Notes: a model not told the origin generated them from the letters alone. Shown: positions 10,887 through 20,043, numbered from the stretch's first letter. The stretch is 64,000 nt of DNA from Rhodococcus sp. 14-1411-2a (GCF_002259485.1 NZ_NPGA01000020.1:558001-622000), one strand, 5' to 3'. Made by a program: numbers and translations.

Positions 10887-11600
10887 ATGAAATCGATTTC
10901 CGTCTCGGCGCTCGCCGCCGAGGGACTGGGAACTGCCCTGCTCGTGATCTTCGGCGTCGGCACCGCGGTGATCGCGGGCGACACCGTCGGAACCCCGGGC
11001 ATCGCCCTGGCATTCGGCCTCACGCTGCTCGCGCTGGTCTATGCGATCGGACCGATCTCGGGATGCCACATCAACCCGGCTGTGACGATCGGAGCCCTGA
11101 TCGCTCGCGCCATCACCCCGATCAAGGCTGTGTTCTACATCGTCGCTCAGGCCGTCGGTGCACTGATCGGCGCGCTGATCGTACTGTTCGTCGCGTCCGG
11201 CCGTCCCGGATACGACATGGCGTCGGACGGTCTGGGCACCAATGGATTCGGCAGCGCCTCGCCCGGAGGATACGGGCTGGCGTCGGTCGCGGTGTTCGAG
11301 ACGATCGCGACCGGCCTGCTCGTCCTCGTCGTACTGGCCACCACGGCTCCCACCGTTCACCCCGTCGTTGCAGCCGGCATACCGATCGGCCTGACCCTGA
11401 CCGTGGTTCACCTGCTGGGCATCGGAATCGACTCGACGTCGGTCAACCCTGCTCGGTCCCTCGGCCCGGCCCTCCTCGCCGGCGGACCTGCCCTGTCCCA
11501 GCTATGGGTGTTCGTGGTGTTCCCCGTACTCGGAGCAGTCGTCGCCGGCGTGATCCATCGGTTCGTGCTGACTGTGCCTGCATCGGAGAAAACGGTCTGA
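10887..11600 (+). CDS. aqpZ: Aquaporin Z-type water channel
   Basis: A 237-residue major intrinsic protein with six hydrophobic helices. Both channel motifs are intact: HINPAVT (NPA at 63-65) and SVNPARS (187-189). The residues at the selectivity-filter positions are Phe43, His175, Thr184 and Arg190, the AqpZ water-selective set rather than the glycerol-facilitator set. Two ATGs stand in tandem at 10884 and 10887; the second was chosen because AGGAG lies five bases before it but only two before the first. It is divergent from nuoA and converges on the receiver gene with one base between stops. Confidence 0.92.
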   Translation: MKSISVSALAAEGLGTALLVIFGVGTAVIAGDTVGTPGIALAFGLTLLALVYAIGPISGCHINPAVTIGALIARAITPIKAVFYIVAQAVGALIGALIVLFVASGRPGYDMASDGLGTNGFGSASPGGYGLASVAVFETIATGLLVLVVLATTAPTVHPVVAAGIPIGLTLTVVHLLGIGIDSTSVNPARSLGPALLAGGPALSQLWVFVVFPVLGAVVAGVIHRFVLTVPASEKTV

Positions 11601-11601
11601 T

Positions 11602-12051
11602 CTAGCGCGATCGAGAGACCCGGGCACCGACGCGTACCGAGCGCTGCTTCAGCAGATCGACCACCGCTCGACCCAGCCGGATCGGATCCAGCGGGTGCGG
11701 AACGGCAGCCTCGGCGCGCGACCACTCGGCCAACCACGCATCGTCCGGACGTCCGATGAGTACCAACACCGGTGGGCAGTCGAGGATCTCGTCTTTCAAC
11801 TGCTTCGCCAGACCCAGACCGCCGACAGGTGAGGACTCGCCGTCGAGAATCGCCAACGCGACATCGCCTGCATCCATGTGCTCGATGACAACGGCTGCCG
11901 TGGCGATGTCGACGTACTCGATGTCACCGAGTGCAGGATCCGGTCGAGTTCCGACGGCAGACCGCACCTGGGCGCGGGTTGCGGCATTGCTGCTGTACAC
12001 GAGCACGCGGACACGACCGGATGGACTCGTTCCCGCTGTGGCGTCGGACAC
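11602..12051 (-). CDS. Rv3143-like degenerate response-regulator receiver
   Basis: A 149-residue stand-alone receiver domain with no output domain. It closely resembles the orphan regulator Rv3143, which in mycobacteria also sits beside the nuo operon (from memory of that family). The aspartate of the acceptor strand is kept in LAILDGE. Other phosphorelay residues are missing: the acidic pair after strand 1 reads YSSN, the Thr/Ser of strand 4 is Ile in LVLIGRP, and the strand-5 lysine is His in PHPLDP. It is therefore probably a protein-interaction module. The GTG start has a TANNNT box six bases upstream, suggesting a leaderless mRNA. Confidence 0.85.
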   Translation of the reverse strand: MSDATAGTSPSGRVRVLVYSSNAATRAQVRSAVGTRPDPALGDIEYVDIATAAVVIEHMDAGDVALAILDGESSPVGGLGLAKQLKDEILDCPPVLVLIGRPDDAWLAEWSRAEAAVPHPLDPIRLGRAVVDLLKQRSVRVGARVSRSR

Positions 12052-12063
12052 ATCGCGATGCTA
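12052..12063 (-). promoter_or_regulatory. Leaderless-type -10 box of the receiver gene
   Basis: On the minus strand TAGCAT is followed by six bases (CGCGAT) and then the GTG start at 12051. TANNNT placed 6-8 bases before the start codon is the usual actinobacterial arrangement for leaderless transcripts. No ribosome site is visible. Confidence 0.5.
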
Positions 12064-12130
12064 CCGCGCGGTCCCCGGCATACGGATCGAAACAGCCACG
12101 GCCGACATGTATTCGACGTTGCTGCGCCGG

Positions 12131-12775
12131 TCAGTTCTCGACGGTGACGACGACCGCGGCCGGTTCTTCGGTGGTTGTCACCGTGAACGCGGGTCGATCG
12201 GCCGCAACTCCGATGAAAGCCTGCGAGATTCCGCCGGGATCAGCCAGAAAATCGGCCGAGACGATCGTAGACTCCGCGTCACCTCGCACCCGTTCCGGCC
12301 CAGCATACGGAGAGAAGGTGTCGTCGGAGTCCGTCGACGTACCCGACAGGTCCACCTGCAACACCGATCTCCCCGGCACTGCCAGCGGTTCACTGGTGCC
12401 GTAGCGAATGGCCTCGTCGACGTACCGCACCGTATAGGACACGGGGCCGTTGCCTGCCAACCTGAATTCGACGGCCGCCGACTCCGCGAACACCACGTCG
12501 GTGACACCGACCGGCGACGCACCTGGGAATCGCGCGCCATCGAGGCTCAGAGGAAGCTCTGTCACCGCGGGCGGCAGCGCTTCGACGGTCGGCCTGGGAT
12601 TGGACATTGGATCACCGACGACCAGTGATCCCGTGACCGTGGTGTAGTTCGTGTCGGCCGAGACCTCGTCGACCGGGCCACTGCCCCCTGCGCCGGCACA
12701 GCCCGCGACAAAACCGAGTATCAGTGATCCGACGACCGAGAGCGCGACCGGAGCCCTGCGGTGGCCGTCGTACAT
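12131..12775 (-). CDS. AMIN-like domain lipoprotein
   Basis: A 214-residue predicted exported lipoprotein. Residues 1-26 form a signal peptide with a lipobox (FVAGC), so Cys26 is the likely lipidation site. The rest is beta-rich, with GVTDVVFAESAAVEFRLAG followed by a VSYTVRYVDEAI segment, the pattern of the AMIN-like domain family common in actinobacterial cell-envelope lipoproteins. Function is unknown; AMIN domains elsewhere bind envelope polymers. The ATG has a TACGGT box six bases upstream. Confidence 0.72.
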   Translation of the reverse strand: MYDGHRRAPVALSVVGSLILGFVAGCAGAGGSGPVDEVSADTNYTTVTGSLVVGDPMSNPRPTVEALPPAVTELPLSLDGARFPGASPVGVTDVVFAESAAVEFRLAGNGPVSYTVRYVDEAIRYGTSEPLAVPGRSVLQVDLSGTSTDSDDTFSPYAGPERVRGDAESTIVSADFLADPGGISQAFIGVAADRPAFTVTTTEEPAAVVVTVEN

Positions 12776-12787
12776 CGCCTCACCGTA
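12776..12787 (-). promoter_or_regulatory. Leaderless-type -10 box of the lipoprotein gene
   Basis: On the minus strand TACGGT is followed by GAGGCG and then the ATG at 12775. The GAGG could also act as a weak ribosome site, so leaderless initiation is likely but not certain. Confidence 0.45.
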
Positions 12788-12861
12788 CTGAAGAAACCGA
12801 TCGGTTCGGTAGTGCTGCGTCGACGCGATTCGGTCATGATTGCACCGACCTCCGATCCTGC

Positions 12862-12867
12862 TAGCGT
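12862..12867 (+). promoter_or_regulatory. Candidate -10 box of the gene at 12876
   Basis: TAGCGT lies eight bases before the ATG at 12876, close enough for a leaderless or nearly leaderless mRNA. No convincing -35 box is visible. Confidence 0.35.
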
Positions 12868-12875
12868 CAGAGGGT

Positions 12876-13151
12876 ATGGACCCGAAGAGCTATTCGTCCG
12901 GTGAGCGTGTGTTCGGTCCGCCCAACGGAACTTTCGACGCGGATTGGGCTGCGACCGCCCTGCGATCGAACCGTCCCGAGTTGGACCACCCCACCTCGGT
13001 GCGGCTGGTGGAACAGGCCTGGGACCTACTCCGAACGCAAGGGCTGCGCGGAGAACGACTCGCCACTGCGCTGGACCTCGAGCCCGGTCTTGCTGCTGCA
13101 GTGTCCGCGGTAGCCACCGAGACCGCCGAGCTCTACCTGGACCCTCGGTAG
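12876..13151 (+). CDS. Conserved-looking small protein of unknown function
   Basis: A 91-residue soluble protein that I do not recognise. The first ~35 residues are polar with Gly and Pro. The rest is mostly helical (SVRLVEQAWDLLRTQG and a following Ala/Leu-rich helix), acidic overall, with no cysteine and no membrane segment. The ATG at 12876 was chosen over an earlier TTG because a TAGCGT box lies eight bases upstream. It is divergent from the AMIN-like lipoprotein and convergent with the membrane protein at 13161. Confidence 0.6.
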   Translation: MDPKSYSSGERVFGPPNGTFDADWAATALRSNRPELDHPTSVRLVEQAWDLLRTQGLRGERLATALDLEPGLAAAVSAVATETAELYLDPR

Positions 13152-13160
13152 CTCCAGGTC

Positions 13161-13592
13161 TCAGCTCGGACCGAACTGCTCCCACGCGAACCCGGCCACG
13201 AGCACCGCTGTACCGCCGATTTCGGCAACGATCAACGACACCATGAACAGGTGCGTCCCCGGGACGGGATCGACGAACTGGTTCTCGGTGTCTCGCCGAA
13301 ATCCGTGGACGGTGTAACTCGCGACGGCTGCGACGAAGAACACCAGCACCACCGACGCGGCGATCAGGTCCACCGTGACCGACCACGCGCTGAACTGCGC
13401 CAGCACTGCGAGCACCAGGGCGGCGAACGAGTACATCAACGCTGCCCGATGGGCGATGTCGACATAACGATGCGCAGTGCCATCCGGTGACGTCGACATC
13501 TGGTGATACTTGATCACCCCCAATCCCAATGCCCACAGCAGCAGGAGACCGGCCACGAGGACGATCACCTTGGTGTCCAGGTCCAGCTGCAT
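13161..13592 (-). CDS. Four-helix membrane protein of unknown function
   Basis: A 143-residue protein with four hydrophobic segments (about residues 7-25, 50-69, 75-97 and 116-137) and short polar loops. I do not recognise the family. The start at 13592 (MQLDLDTK) was chosen over the longer frame because GGGGGAGG lies a few bases before it and the residues upstream are not membrane-like. It converges on the gene at 12876 with a nine-base gap. Confidence 0.65.
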   Translation of the reverse strand: MQLDLDTKVIVLVAGLLLLWALGLGVIKYHQMSTSPDGTAHRYVDIAHRAALMYSFAALVLAVLAQFSAWSVTVDLIAASVVLVFFVAAVASYTVHGFRRDTENQFVDPVPGTHLFMVSLIVAEIGGTAVLVAGFAWEQFGPS

Positions 13593-13646
13593 GTCTACCT
13601 CCCCCACTCGATCCCGCGCCGAAGGTATCACCGGCACCGGACTTGA

Positions 13647-13652
13647 TACCGT
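13647..13652 (+). promoter_or_regulatory. Leaderless-type -10 box of the comB-like gene
   Basis: TACCGT is followed by six bases and the ATG at 13659. The geometry matches the other TANNNT starts in this window, and no ribosome site is present. Confidence 0.5.
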
Positions 13653-13658
13653 TCCGCA

Positions 13659-14423
13659 ATGCCGGCCGACCCCGTACTGTCCCAGAACGCATTCGGGCTC
13701 CGCTTCGACTGGGGTCTGTCCGGTGCCGACGCCATCGTCGACGGCGCAGACGTCGCCGTCGTCGTGGACGTCCTGTCCTTCACCACCACTCTCACGGTTG
13801 CTGTGGACGCGGGCATCGACGTCATCCCCAGTCGGTGGCGCGACGACCGGGCCACGCAGTTGGCCGAGCAGTTCGACGCGGTCCTCGCCGTGGGGCGGTC
13901 GGCCGCCTCACCGGGCCTGATCAGCTTGTGCCCGGCGACCGTCCGGGCCGCGCCTGCTCCGACACGACTGGTGCTGCCGTCACCGAACGGATCCACCATC
14001 GCCCACGAGCTCGCGAGCACGGCCCCGCTGTGCGTGGGCGCGTCGCTCAGAAACGCATCGGCCGTAGCGCAGTGGATACGTGCCAGGAACCCAAACGCAG
14101 TGACAGCGGTCATAGCGGGCGGTGAAAAGTGGCCGGACGGATCCCTCCGGCCCGCCGTCGAGGACCTGTGGGGTGCCGGTGCAGTCATCGCTGCCCTCGT
14201 CGACGCCGGAGCTGCCGATGTCTCCCCGGAGGCGCGCGCAGCTGCGTCCGCGTGGCGAGCCGTGGAGCGAGACGTGGGCTCGGAGCTGCGGCAATGCGGC
14301 TCCAGTCGTGAATTGGCCGGGATGGGGCACCTGGAAGACGTGGACATCGCAGCCGAGGTCGATTCGAGTTCGAGCGTTCCGATTCTGCGCGGCGGCGTAT
14401 TCGTCGACGCGACTCGGGCATGA
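13659..14423 (+). CDS. ComB-type 2-phosphosulfolactate phosphatase family protein
   Basis: A 254-residue protein of the ComB family, whose founding member removes phosphate from 2-phosphosulfolactate in archaeal coenzyme M synthesis. Family marks are the N-terminal VVVDVLSFTTT stretch near residue 35 and LPSPNGSTIAHEL near residue 105, plus a VIAGGEKWPDGSLRPAVEDL segment. Actinobacteria generally do not make coenzyme M by that route and no comA or comC neighbour is present, so the true substrate is unknown. The gene stands alone. Confidence 0.8.
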   Translation: MPADPVLSQNAFGLRFDWGLSGADAIVDGADVAVVVDVLSFTTTLTVAVDAGIDVIPSRWRDDRATQLAEQFDAVLAVGRSAASPGLISLCPATVRAAPAPTRLVLPSPNGSTIAHELASTAPLCVGASLRNASAVAQWIRARNPNAVTAVIAGGEKWPDGSLRPAVEDLWGAGAVIAALVDAGAADVSPEARAAASAWRAVERDVGSELRQCGSSRELAGMGHLEDVDIAAEVDSSSSVPILRGGVFVDATRA

Positions 14424-14520
14424 GTCGACCGGCGCTCGAAAACGACCCACGATACCGACCCGACACGGCCGGTCGTGTCCGATATTTGGATCGGAACCCC
14501 GAATCACGGATCATACGGTG

Positions 14521-15264
14521 GTGAGTACGGAACGAGTCGCCCCGAAGACCACCGTCGTTGTACCGACGTACAACGAACGTGAGAACCTCCCCAAGCTCGT
14601 CGAGCTGCTGGCAGGGTTGCAGGTGGAGGGGCTCGGTGTGTTGGTCGTCGACGACAATTCGCCCGACGGCACCGGCGACGTCGCCGACAAGTTGGCCATC
14701 GACGGCCCCATCGAGGTCAGCGTTCTGCACCGCACGGAGAAGAACGGGCTCGGACGCGCGTACGTCGCAGGCATGACCAGGGCCCTCGACGAGGGTGCGG
14801 ACATCGTCATTCAAATGGACGCCGATCTCTCGCACCCCACCGAGGTGATCCCGGCGATGATCGACAAACTGAACACCACCGACGCGGCCGTGGTGCTCGG
14901 ATCGCGATACGTACCGGGCGGAGCGGTCGCCGCCGATTGGCCCTGGCACCGCAAGGCCCTGTCCGCATGGGCGAACTTCTACGTCAACACGATCCTGCGC
15001 CTCGGCGTCAAGGATGCGACAGCGGGATTCAAGGCGTGGCACGCGCGCACCCTGCGCACCATCGATGTTGCCTCGGTCGAGAGCAACGGGTACGCATTCC
15101 AGGTCGAGATGAACTACCGAACCGTCAAGCACGGCCTCACTCTCGCCGAAGTGCCGATCACCTTCGAGGAGCGCAGCGAGGGCGAATCCAAGATGAGCCT
15201 GTCGGTTCAGCTCGAGTCGGCATTGGTGCCCTGGAAGCTGTTGCTGCGCAAGAAGAAGCTCTGA
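14521..15264 (+). CDS. GT2 glycosyltransferase, polyprenol-phosphate mannosyltransferase-like
   Basis: A 247-residue GT-A fold family 2 glycosyltransferase. VVVPTYNERENLPKLV at the N-terminus, VVDDNSPDGTGDVA and QMDADLSHPTEVIPAM (the DAD metal-binding motif) are visible. A late GYAFQVEMNYR and EVPITFEER complete the DPM1/Ppm1-D2 pattern. The enzyme would transfer mannose from GDP-mannose to polyprenol phosphate for lipoglycan synthesis. There are no membrane helices, as in the soluble catalytic form. The GTG at 14521 was chosen because its product starts close to the conserved core; a tandem GTG lies at 14518. Confidence 0.85.
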   Translation: MSTERVAPKTTVVVPTYNERENLPKLVELLAGLQVEGLGVLVVDDNSPDGTGDVADKLAIDGPIEVSVLHRTEKNGLGRAYVAGMTRALDEGADIVIQMDADLSHPTEVIPAMIDKLNTTDAAVVLGSRYVPGGAVAADWPWHRKALSAWANFYVNTILRLGVKDATAGFKAWHARTLRTIDVASVESNGYAFQVEMNYRTVKHGLTLAEVPITFEERSEGESKMSLSVQLESALVPWKLLLRKKKL

Positions 15265-15272
15265 CCGAGGCG

Positions 15273-16058
15273 TCACGGCGTGAAGCGTCGGAATCCGCCT
15301 TCGGCACCGATGACCTGACCGGTGATCGAGCCCGAATCGGGCGAGAGCAGCATCGCCACGACCGCCGCGGCCTCGTCCGGAGAGTTCCAACGACCCCGCG
15401 GCATGTGGCGCAAGACGAACGTGTCCAGATCGGCACTCGCCCAACCGGTATCGGTCGGACCAGGATTGATCGTGTTGACGGTGATACCCCGTTCGATCAG
15501 CGAATCGGCCAAGGTCGGTGTGATCGCGGCGATCGCGCCCTTGGTCACCGCGTAGGGAATCTCGGTCGGCATCGGCCCCTCACCCTGCCCGGACGTGAAC
15601 AGCACGATGCGTCCGCCGTCGCGGTGATCGACGTACCGTTCCGCAAATTCCTGCACCAGAAGTAAGGACGCGCGCACGTTCACCGCCCACGTCAGGTCGA
15701 GGCTCTCTGCCGTCAGAGACCCCACGTCGCCCAGCTGTGATCGCGCATGGTTGATGACCAACGAGTCGACGGCTCCGAACCTGGATTCGGCAGCATCGAA
15801 CAGGGCGGCAGGTGCTTCGGGATCGGAGAGATCGATGTCGAGATGCCCGAGCCTGCTTGGCGCGGTGGACAACTCGGCCAGAACCTGTACTGCTCCCGGC
15901 GTCCCCGCTCCCCACGGCTCGCTCACGTCGTAGGAATCGCAGGATTGAACGAAGACGCGGCCGCGCTCATCCTGCAGCAACCTACGAGTGATAGCGTAGC
16001 CGATACCGAGGCGTCGACTCACACCGGTGACGAGGACGGTACGCCCATCGCTGTTCAT
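15273..16058 (-). CDS. SDR family oxidoreductase
   Basis: A 261-residue short-chain dehydrogenase/reductase. The cofactor loop is TGVSRRLGIG (residues 11-20), an NHAR sequence replaces the usual NNAG, the catalytic Ser lies in LFTSGQG and the YxxxK pair is YAVTK. The tail NPGPTDTGW is typical. It resembles 3-oxoacyl reductases but the substrate cannot be told. It converges on the glycosyltransferase with eight bases between stops. A TAAGGT box 12 bases upstream of the ATG is a candidate promoter. Confidence 0.85.
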   Translation of the reverse strand: MNSDGRTVLVTGVSRRLGIGYAITRRLLQDERGRVFVQSCDSYDVSEPWGAGTPGAVQVLAELSTAPSRLGHLDIDLSDPEAPAALFDAAESRFGAVDSLVINHARSQLGDVGSLTAESLDLTWAVNVRASLLLVQEFAERYVDHRDGGRIVLFTSGQGEGPMPTEIPYAVTKGAIAAITPTLADSLIERGITVNTINPGPTDTGWASADLDTFVLRHMPRGRWNSPDEAAAVVAMLLSPDSGSITGQVIGAEGGFRRFTP

Positions 16059-16193
16059 GCTGCATTGTCGACCTTAGCGGCATACACGTCAACGCCGAGA
16101 GCACGGTTGCCACCGTCGCACCGGAGAATCCACAGTTCACCGCCCTGCGACTGTGGACCTCCGTGCACGGAAACAGCGACGTGATCGCCGACG

Positions 16194-17468
16194 CTACCGA
16201 ACCAGAGACTTGACCGACGCCGGCAGCTGGCGAACGTTTTTGTAGGGGCCGACCACCGCGGCACCGAAAGGACGGTCGAGCAACACGGCAGCGACCTCGC
16301 GTACCTCGTCGTTGCCGACACTGTCGATCCGCGCCAACGTATCGGTGATGTCGCGGTGATTGCCGTAGTTCAGTTCGCTACGACCGATCCGGTTCATCCG
16401 AGAGCCCGAATCCTCGAGTCCCAGAACCAATCCGCCGCGCAGCGAACCCTTGGCCCGCGCACACTCCGCGTCGGTGATGCCCTCGGAGGCGACCTTGGCG
16501 AGCACTTCCCTGATCACCGTGGTCACTTCGCCCAGGTTCTCGGGCTGACAACCCGCGTAGACGGAGAACGCACCGCTGTCGGCAAACGTGTCCACCGAGG
16601 AGTACACCGAGTACGCCAGTCCGCGCTCTTCCCTGATCTCCTGGAACAGACGAGAGCTGAGCCCGCCGCCCACTGCCGAGTTCAGCACGGACAACGCCCA
16701 GCGATGCCCTTCGTGTCGACCGAACGCACGTACGCCGAGGCACAGGTGTGCCTGTTCGCTGTCACGAGTGGTCAGGCTCAATGTGGGGGCGTTACGCAAT
16801 CGCGCTGTGCCGCTTCGCCTTTCGGCCGGTCGCAGTCCCTTTTCCAGATGGCCCCCGAAAGCGCGACGCACCAACGACACAATCTGCTTGTGATCGACGT
16901 TGCCAGCGACAGCAACGACCATGCGCTGCGGCGTGTAGCGGCGAACGTGGAACGAGTGCAACTGCGCACGGGTCATCGACTCGATGGATTCGACGGAGCC
17001 GATGATCGGACGCCCGATCGGATGATCACCGAACATGGCTTCCAGGAAGGCATCTCCCAGCAGATCCTCGGGATCGTCGTCGCGCATGGAGATCTCTTCG
17101 AGGACCACCTGGCGCTCGACGTCGACATCTGCCGATCGGCAGCGGCCGCGAAGCACCACATCGCTGACGAGATCGATGGCGAGCGCCACGTCCTCGTCGA
17201 GCACGTGCGCGTAGAAGCACGTGCTCTCCTTCGAGGTGAACGCGTTCAGCTCTCCCCCGACACCGTCCATCACCTGGGCGATCTCGAGCGCACTGCGCGT
17301 GGGCGTCGATTTGAACAGCAGATGTTCGAGGAAGTGTGCCGCACCGGCAACACTGGGTTGCTCGTCGCGCGAGCCGACTCCGACCCAAACACCGACCGAG
17401 GCCGACCGAACGCCTGGCACGAACTCGGTGACGACCCGAAGACCGCCGGGCAGAGTGGTGCGTTGCAC
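16194..17468 (-). CDS. pepR: M16 family zinc metallopeptidase PepR
   Basis: A 424-residue pitrilysin/processing-peptidase homologue. The inverted zinc site HFLEH is near residue 45, with the downstream glutamate expected about 75 residues later in the ALAIDLVSDVV region. A second M16 domain without the zinc motif makes up the C-terminal half. It corresponds to Rv2782c (PepR) next to gpsI in mycobacteria. The GTG at 17468 precedes the conserved QRTTLPGGLRVVTE. A perfect hairpin separates it from gpsI. Confidence 0.9.
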   Translation of the reverse strand: MQRTTLPGGLRVVTEFVPGVRSASVGVWVGVGSRDEQPSVAGAAHFLEHLLFKSTPTRSALEIAQVMDGVGGELNAFTSKESTCFYAHVLDEDVALAIDLVSDVVLRGRCRSADVDVERQVVLEEISMRDDDPEDLLGDAFLEAMFGDHPIGRPIIGSVESIESMTRAQLHSFHVRRYTPQRMVVAVAGNVDHKQIVSLVRRAFGGHLEKGLRPAERRSGTARLRNAPTLSLTTRDSEQAHLCLGVRAFGRHEGHRWALSVLNSAVGGGLSSRLFQEIREERGLAYSVYSSVDTFADSGAFSVYAGCQPENLGEVTTVIREVLAKVASEGITDAECARAKGSLRGGLVLGLEDSGSRMNRIGRSELNYGNHRDITDTLARIDSVGNDEVREVAAVLLDRPFGAAVVGPYKNVRQLPASVKSLVR

Positions 17469-17499
17469 GCCCGTGTCGATGCCGGTGCTCTCTGGAACG

Positions 17500-17536
17500 G
17501 CCGAACGGTACGTCCCGAGGGGACGTACCGTTCGGC
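17500..17536 (-). terminator. Perfect 17-bp hairpin between gpsI and pepR
   Basis: GCCGAACGGTACGTCCC at 17500-17516 pairs exactly with 17520-17536 across a three-base loop. It begins 11 bases after the gpsI stop. There is no T-run on the minus strand, so it may be a weak terminator, a processing or RNA-stability element, or a protein site; it could lower pepR expression relative to gpsI. Confidence 0.6.
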
Positions 17537-17547
17537 TCGATTGCTTC

Positions 17548-19809
17548 TTACTCAGCGCTGACCTCGGCGGGTGCCTCGGGAGCGTCGGCGGGAGCAGCAG
17601 CGTTGTCGTCTTCGACGGGAACGAGGCTGATCTTGCCGCGGTTGTCGATATCGGCGATCTCGACGCGCAACTTGGATCCGACGCTCACGACGTCCTCGAC
17701 CTTGTTGATGCGCTTGCCGTTACCGAGCTTGGAGATGTGCACCAGTCCGTCGCGGCCCGGGAGCAGCGAGACGAATGCACCGAAAGCCGTTGTCTTGACG
17801 ACGGTTCCGAGGAATCGCTCGCCGACCTTCGGCAGCTGCGGGTTGGCGATGGCGTTGATCATGTCGATCGCGGCCTGTGCGGACGGGCCGTCCGCTGCAC
17901 CGACGTAGACAGTGCCGTCATCTTCGATCGAGATGTTGGCACCGGTCTGCTCGGTGATGGAGTTGATCATCTTGCCCTTGGGCCCGATGACCTCGCCGAT
18001 CTTGTCGACCGGCACCTTGATCGCGGTGACGCGAGGTGCGTACGGGCTCATCTCGTCCGGGGTGTCGATGGCCTCGGCCATGACCTCGAGGATCGTCGTG
18101 CGCGCATCCTTGGCCTGCGACAGCGCGCCGGCGAGCACCTTGGAGGGTATGCCGTCGAGCTTGGTGTCGAGCTGCAGTGCGGTGACGAAGTCCTTGGTTC
18201 CAGCGACCTTGAAGTCCATGTCACCGAATGCGTCCTCGGCACCGAGGATGTCGGTGAGGGCGACGTAGCGGGTTTCACCGTCGACCTCGTCGGACACGAG
18301 GCCCATTGCGATTCCGGCGACCGGGGCACGCAGTGGCACACCGGCGTTGAGCAGCGACAGCGTCGATGCACAGACCGAGCCCATCGAGGTCGAGCCGTTG
18401 GAGCTCAGTGCCTCGGAGACCTGGCGGATGGCGTACGGGAACTCTGCCTGGCTGGGCAGAACCGGCAGCAGAGCGCGCTCGGCGAGTGCGCCGTGGCCGA
18501 TCTCGCGACGCTTCGGCGAACCGACGCGGCCGGTCTCTCCGGTGGAGTAGGGCGGGAAGTTGTAATGGTGCATGTAGCGCTTGGACGTCTCGGGCCCGAG
18601 CGAGTCGACCTGCTGCGCCATCTTGACCATGTCAAGGGTGGTGACGCCCAGGATCTGGGTCTCGCCGCGCTCGAACAGGGCGGATCCGTGGGTACGCGGG
18701 ATGATCGCGACCTCGGCGGACAGCGACCGGATGTCTGTGATGCCGCGGCCGTCGATGCGGAAGTGATCGGTGAGGATGCGCTGGCGAACCGACTTCTTGG
18801 TCAGTGCGCGGAATGCGGCACCGAGCTCCTTCTCGCGGCCGGCGAAGCTGTCTCCGACCGACGTGAGCACCTGAGCCTTGACCTCGTCGAGCTTGCTCTC
18901 ACGCTCGGCCTTGCCTGCGATGGTCAGCGCCTCGTTGAGCGGGATCTTCGCGGCGTTCTCGACGGCCTCGAAGACGTCCGACTGGTACGCCGGGAAAACC
19001 GGATAGTCGCCGGTGGGCTTTGCTGCCTTGGACGCGAGCTCCTGCTGTGCGGTGCACAGGGCTGCGATGAACGGCTTCGATGCCTCGAGGCCCTCGGCGA
19101 CGACCGCTTCGTTGGGGGCGGTAGCGCCACCCTCGATGAGCTCGATGACGTTCTCGGTGGCCTCGGCTTCGACCATCATGATCGCGACGTCTGCGTCGGC
19201 ACCGGAGCCGGAGACGATGCGGCCGGCTACGACCATATTGAACACGGCCTTCTCGAGCTGCTCGTTGGTCGGGAACGCGACCCACTGCTTGTCGATCAGT
19301 GCGACGCGAACGCCGCCGATCGGCCCGGAGAACGGCAGTCCGGCGATCTGCGTCGAGGCCGATGCCGCGTTGATCGCGACGACGTCGTACAGATCGGCTG
19401 GATTGAGGCTCATGACCGTGATGACGACCTGGATCTCGTTGCGCAGTCCGTCGACGAACGTCGGACGCAGCGGCCGGTCGATCAGGCGGCAGGTGAGGAT
19501 GGCGTCGGTGGACGGACGGCCCTCGCGGCGGAAGAACGATCCGGGGATACGGCCCGCGGCGTACATGCGCTCTTCGACGTCGACCGTCAGCGGGAAGAAA
19601 TCGAAGCCCTCACGAGGGTGCTTGCCGGCGGTCGTTGCCGACAGCAGCATGGTGTCCTCGTCGAGGTACGCGGCGACTGCGCCTGCGGCCTGCTGCGCGA
19701 GGCGGCCGGTCTCGAAGCGGATGGTCCGCTTGCCGAACGTGCCGTTGTCGATGATCGCAGTTGCTTCGTAGACGCCTTCTTCGACGTCCAAGGTTGTGGT
19801 TTCCGACAT
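17548..19809 (-). CDS. gpsI: Polyribonucleotide nucleotidyltransferase (PNPase/GpsI)
   Basis: A 753-residue exoribonuclease that degrades RNA phosphorolytically. Two RNase PH-like cores flank a helical domain. The first core has [14 protein letters not shown] and the second [17 protein letters not shown] domain ([12 protein letters not shown]) and an S1 domain ([18 protein letters not shown]) follow, then an acidic Ala/Pro tail. The start at 19809 ([12 protein letters not shown]) was chosen because the sequence before it is not conserved coding. It is read from its own 5' region after rpsO, where PNPase genes are often autoregulated. Confidence 0.97.
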   Translation of the reverse strand: MSETTTLDVEEGVYEATAIIDNGTFGKRTIRFETGRLAQQAAGAVAAYLDEDTMLLSATTAGKHPREGFDFFPLTVDVEERMYAAGRIPGSFFRREGRPSTDAILTCRLIDRPLRPTFVDGLRNEIQVVITVMSLNPADLYDVVAINAASASTQIAGLPFSGPIGGVRVALIDKQWVAFPTNEQLEKAVFNMVVAGRIVSGSGADADVAIMMVEAEATENVIELIEGGATAPNEAVVAEGLEASKPFIAALCTAQQELASKAAKPTGDYPVFPAYQSDVFEAVENAAKIPLNEALTIAGKAERESKLDEVKAQVLTSVGDSFAGREKELGAAFRALTKKSVRQRILTDHFRIDGRGITDIRSLSAEVAIIPRTHGSALFERGETQILGVTTLDMVKMAQQVDSLGPETSKRYMHHYNFPPYSTGETGRVGSPKRREIGHGALAERALLPVLPSQAEFPYAIRQVSEALSSNGSTSMGSVCASTLSLLNAGVPLRAPVAGIAMGLVSDEVDGETRYVALTDILGAEDAFGDMDFKVAGTKDFVTALQLDTKLDGIPSKVLAGALSQAKDARTTILEVMAEAIDTPDEMSPYAPRVTAIKVPVDKIGEVIGPKGKMINSITEQTGANISIEDDGTVYVGAADGPSAQAAIDMINAIANPQLPKVGERFLGTVVKTTAFGAFVSLLPGRDGLVHISKLGNGKRINKVEDVVSVGSKLRVEIADIDNRGKISLVPVEDDNAAAPADAPEAPAEVSAE

Positions 19810-20024
19810 GTGTTCTGTTCTCGTCCTCTCGTCTTTGCCGTGCCCGCGTGGACACACCACCAGCCCTCCTGGCTGTGGCGGCATACCTGTGCCGTCCATC
19901 TCCGAGCTTCTCTCGGGACGCGGCTGCGCGGAGGCGGCCATCGATCGAAGCCCACCGGATCTCGTATCCGAAAGGCCACTACCGAAGACCGTCACCACGG
20001 CATGACAGGCATACACGGCGGTGT

Positions 20025-20043
20025 GCGAATGCTGTGCATTCGC
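20025..20043 (-). other. 8-bp perfect hairpin in the gpsI leader
   Basis: GCGAATGC at 20025-20032 pairs exactly with GCATTCGC at 20036-20043 around a three-base loop. It lies about 215 bases upstream of gpsI. Leader stem-loops are known to be targets of PNPase autoregulation in other bacteria; that role here is inference. Confidence 0.4.

Noticed and set aside
16055-16193. A short minus-strand frame ending in ATGA overlap with the SDR start
   Set aside because: It has only a late GTG (about 37 codons), no ribosome site and no recognisable family. The SDR has its own TAAGGT box here, so the overlap is probably chance.
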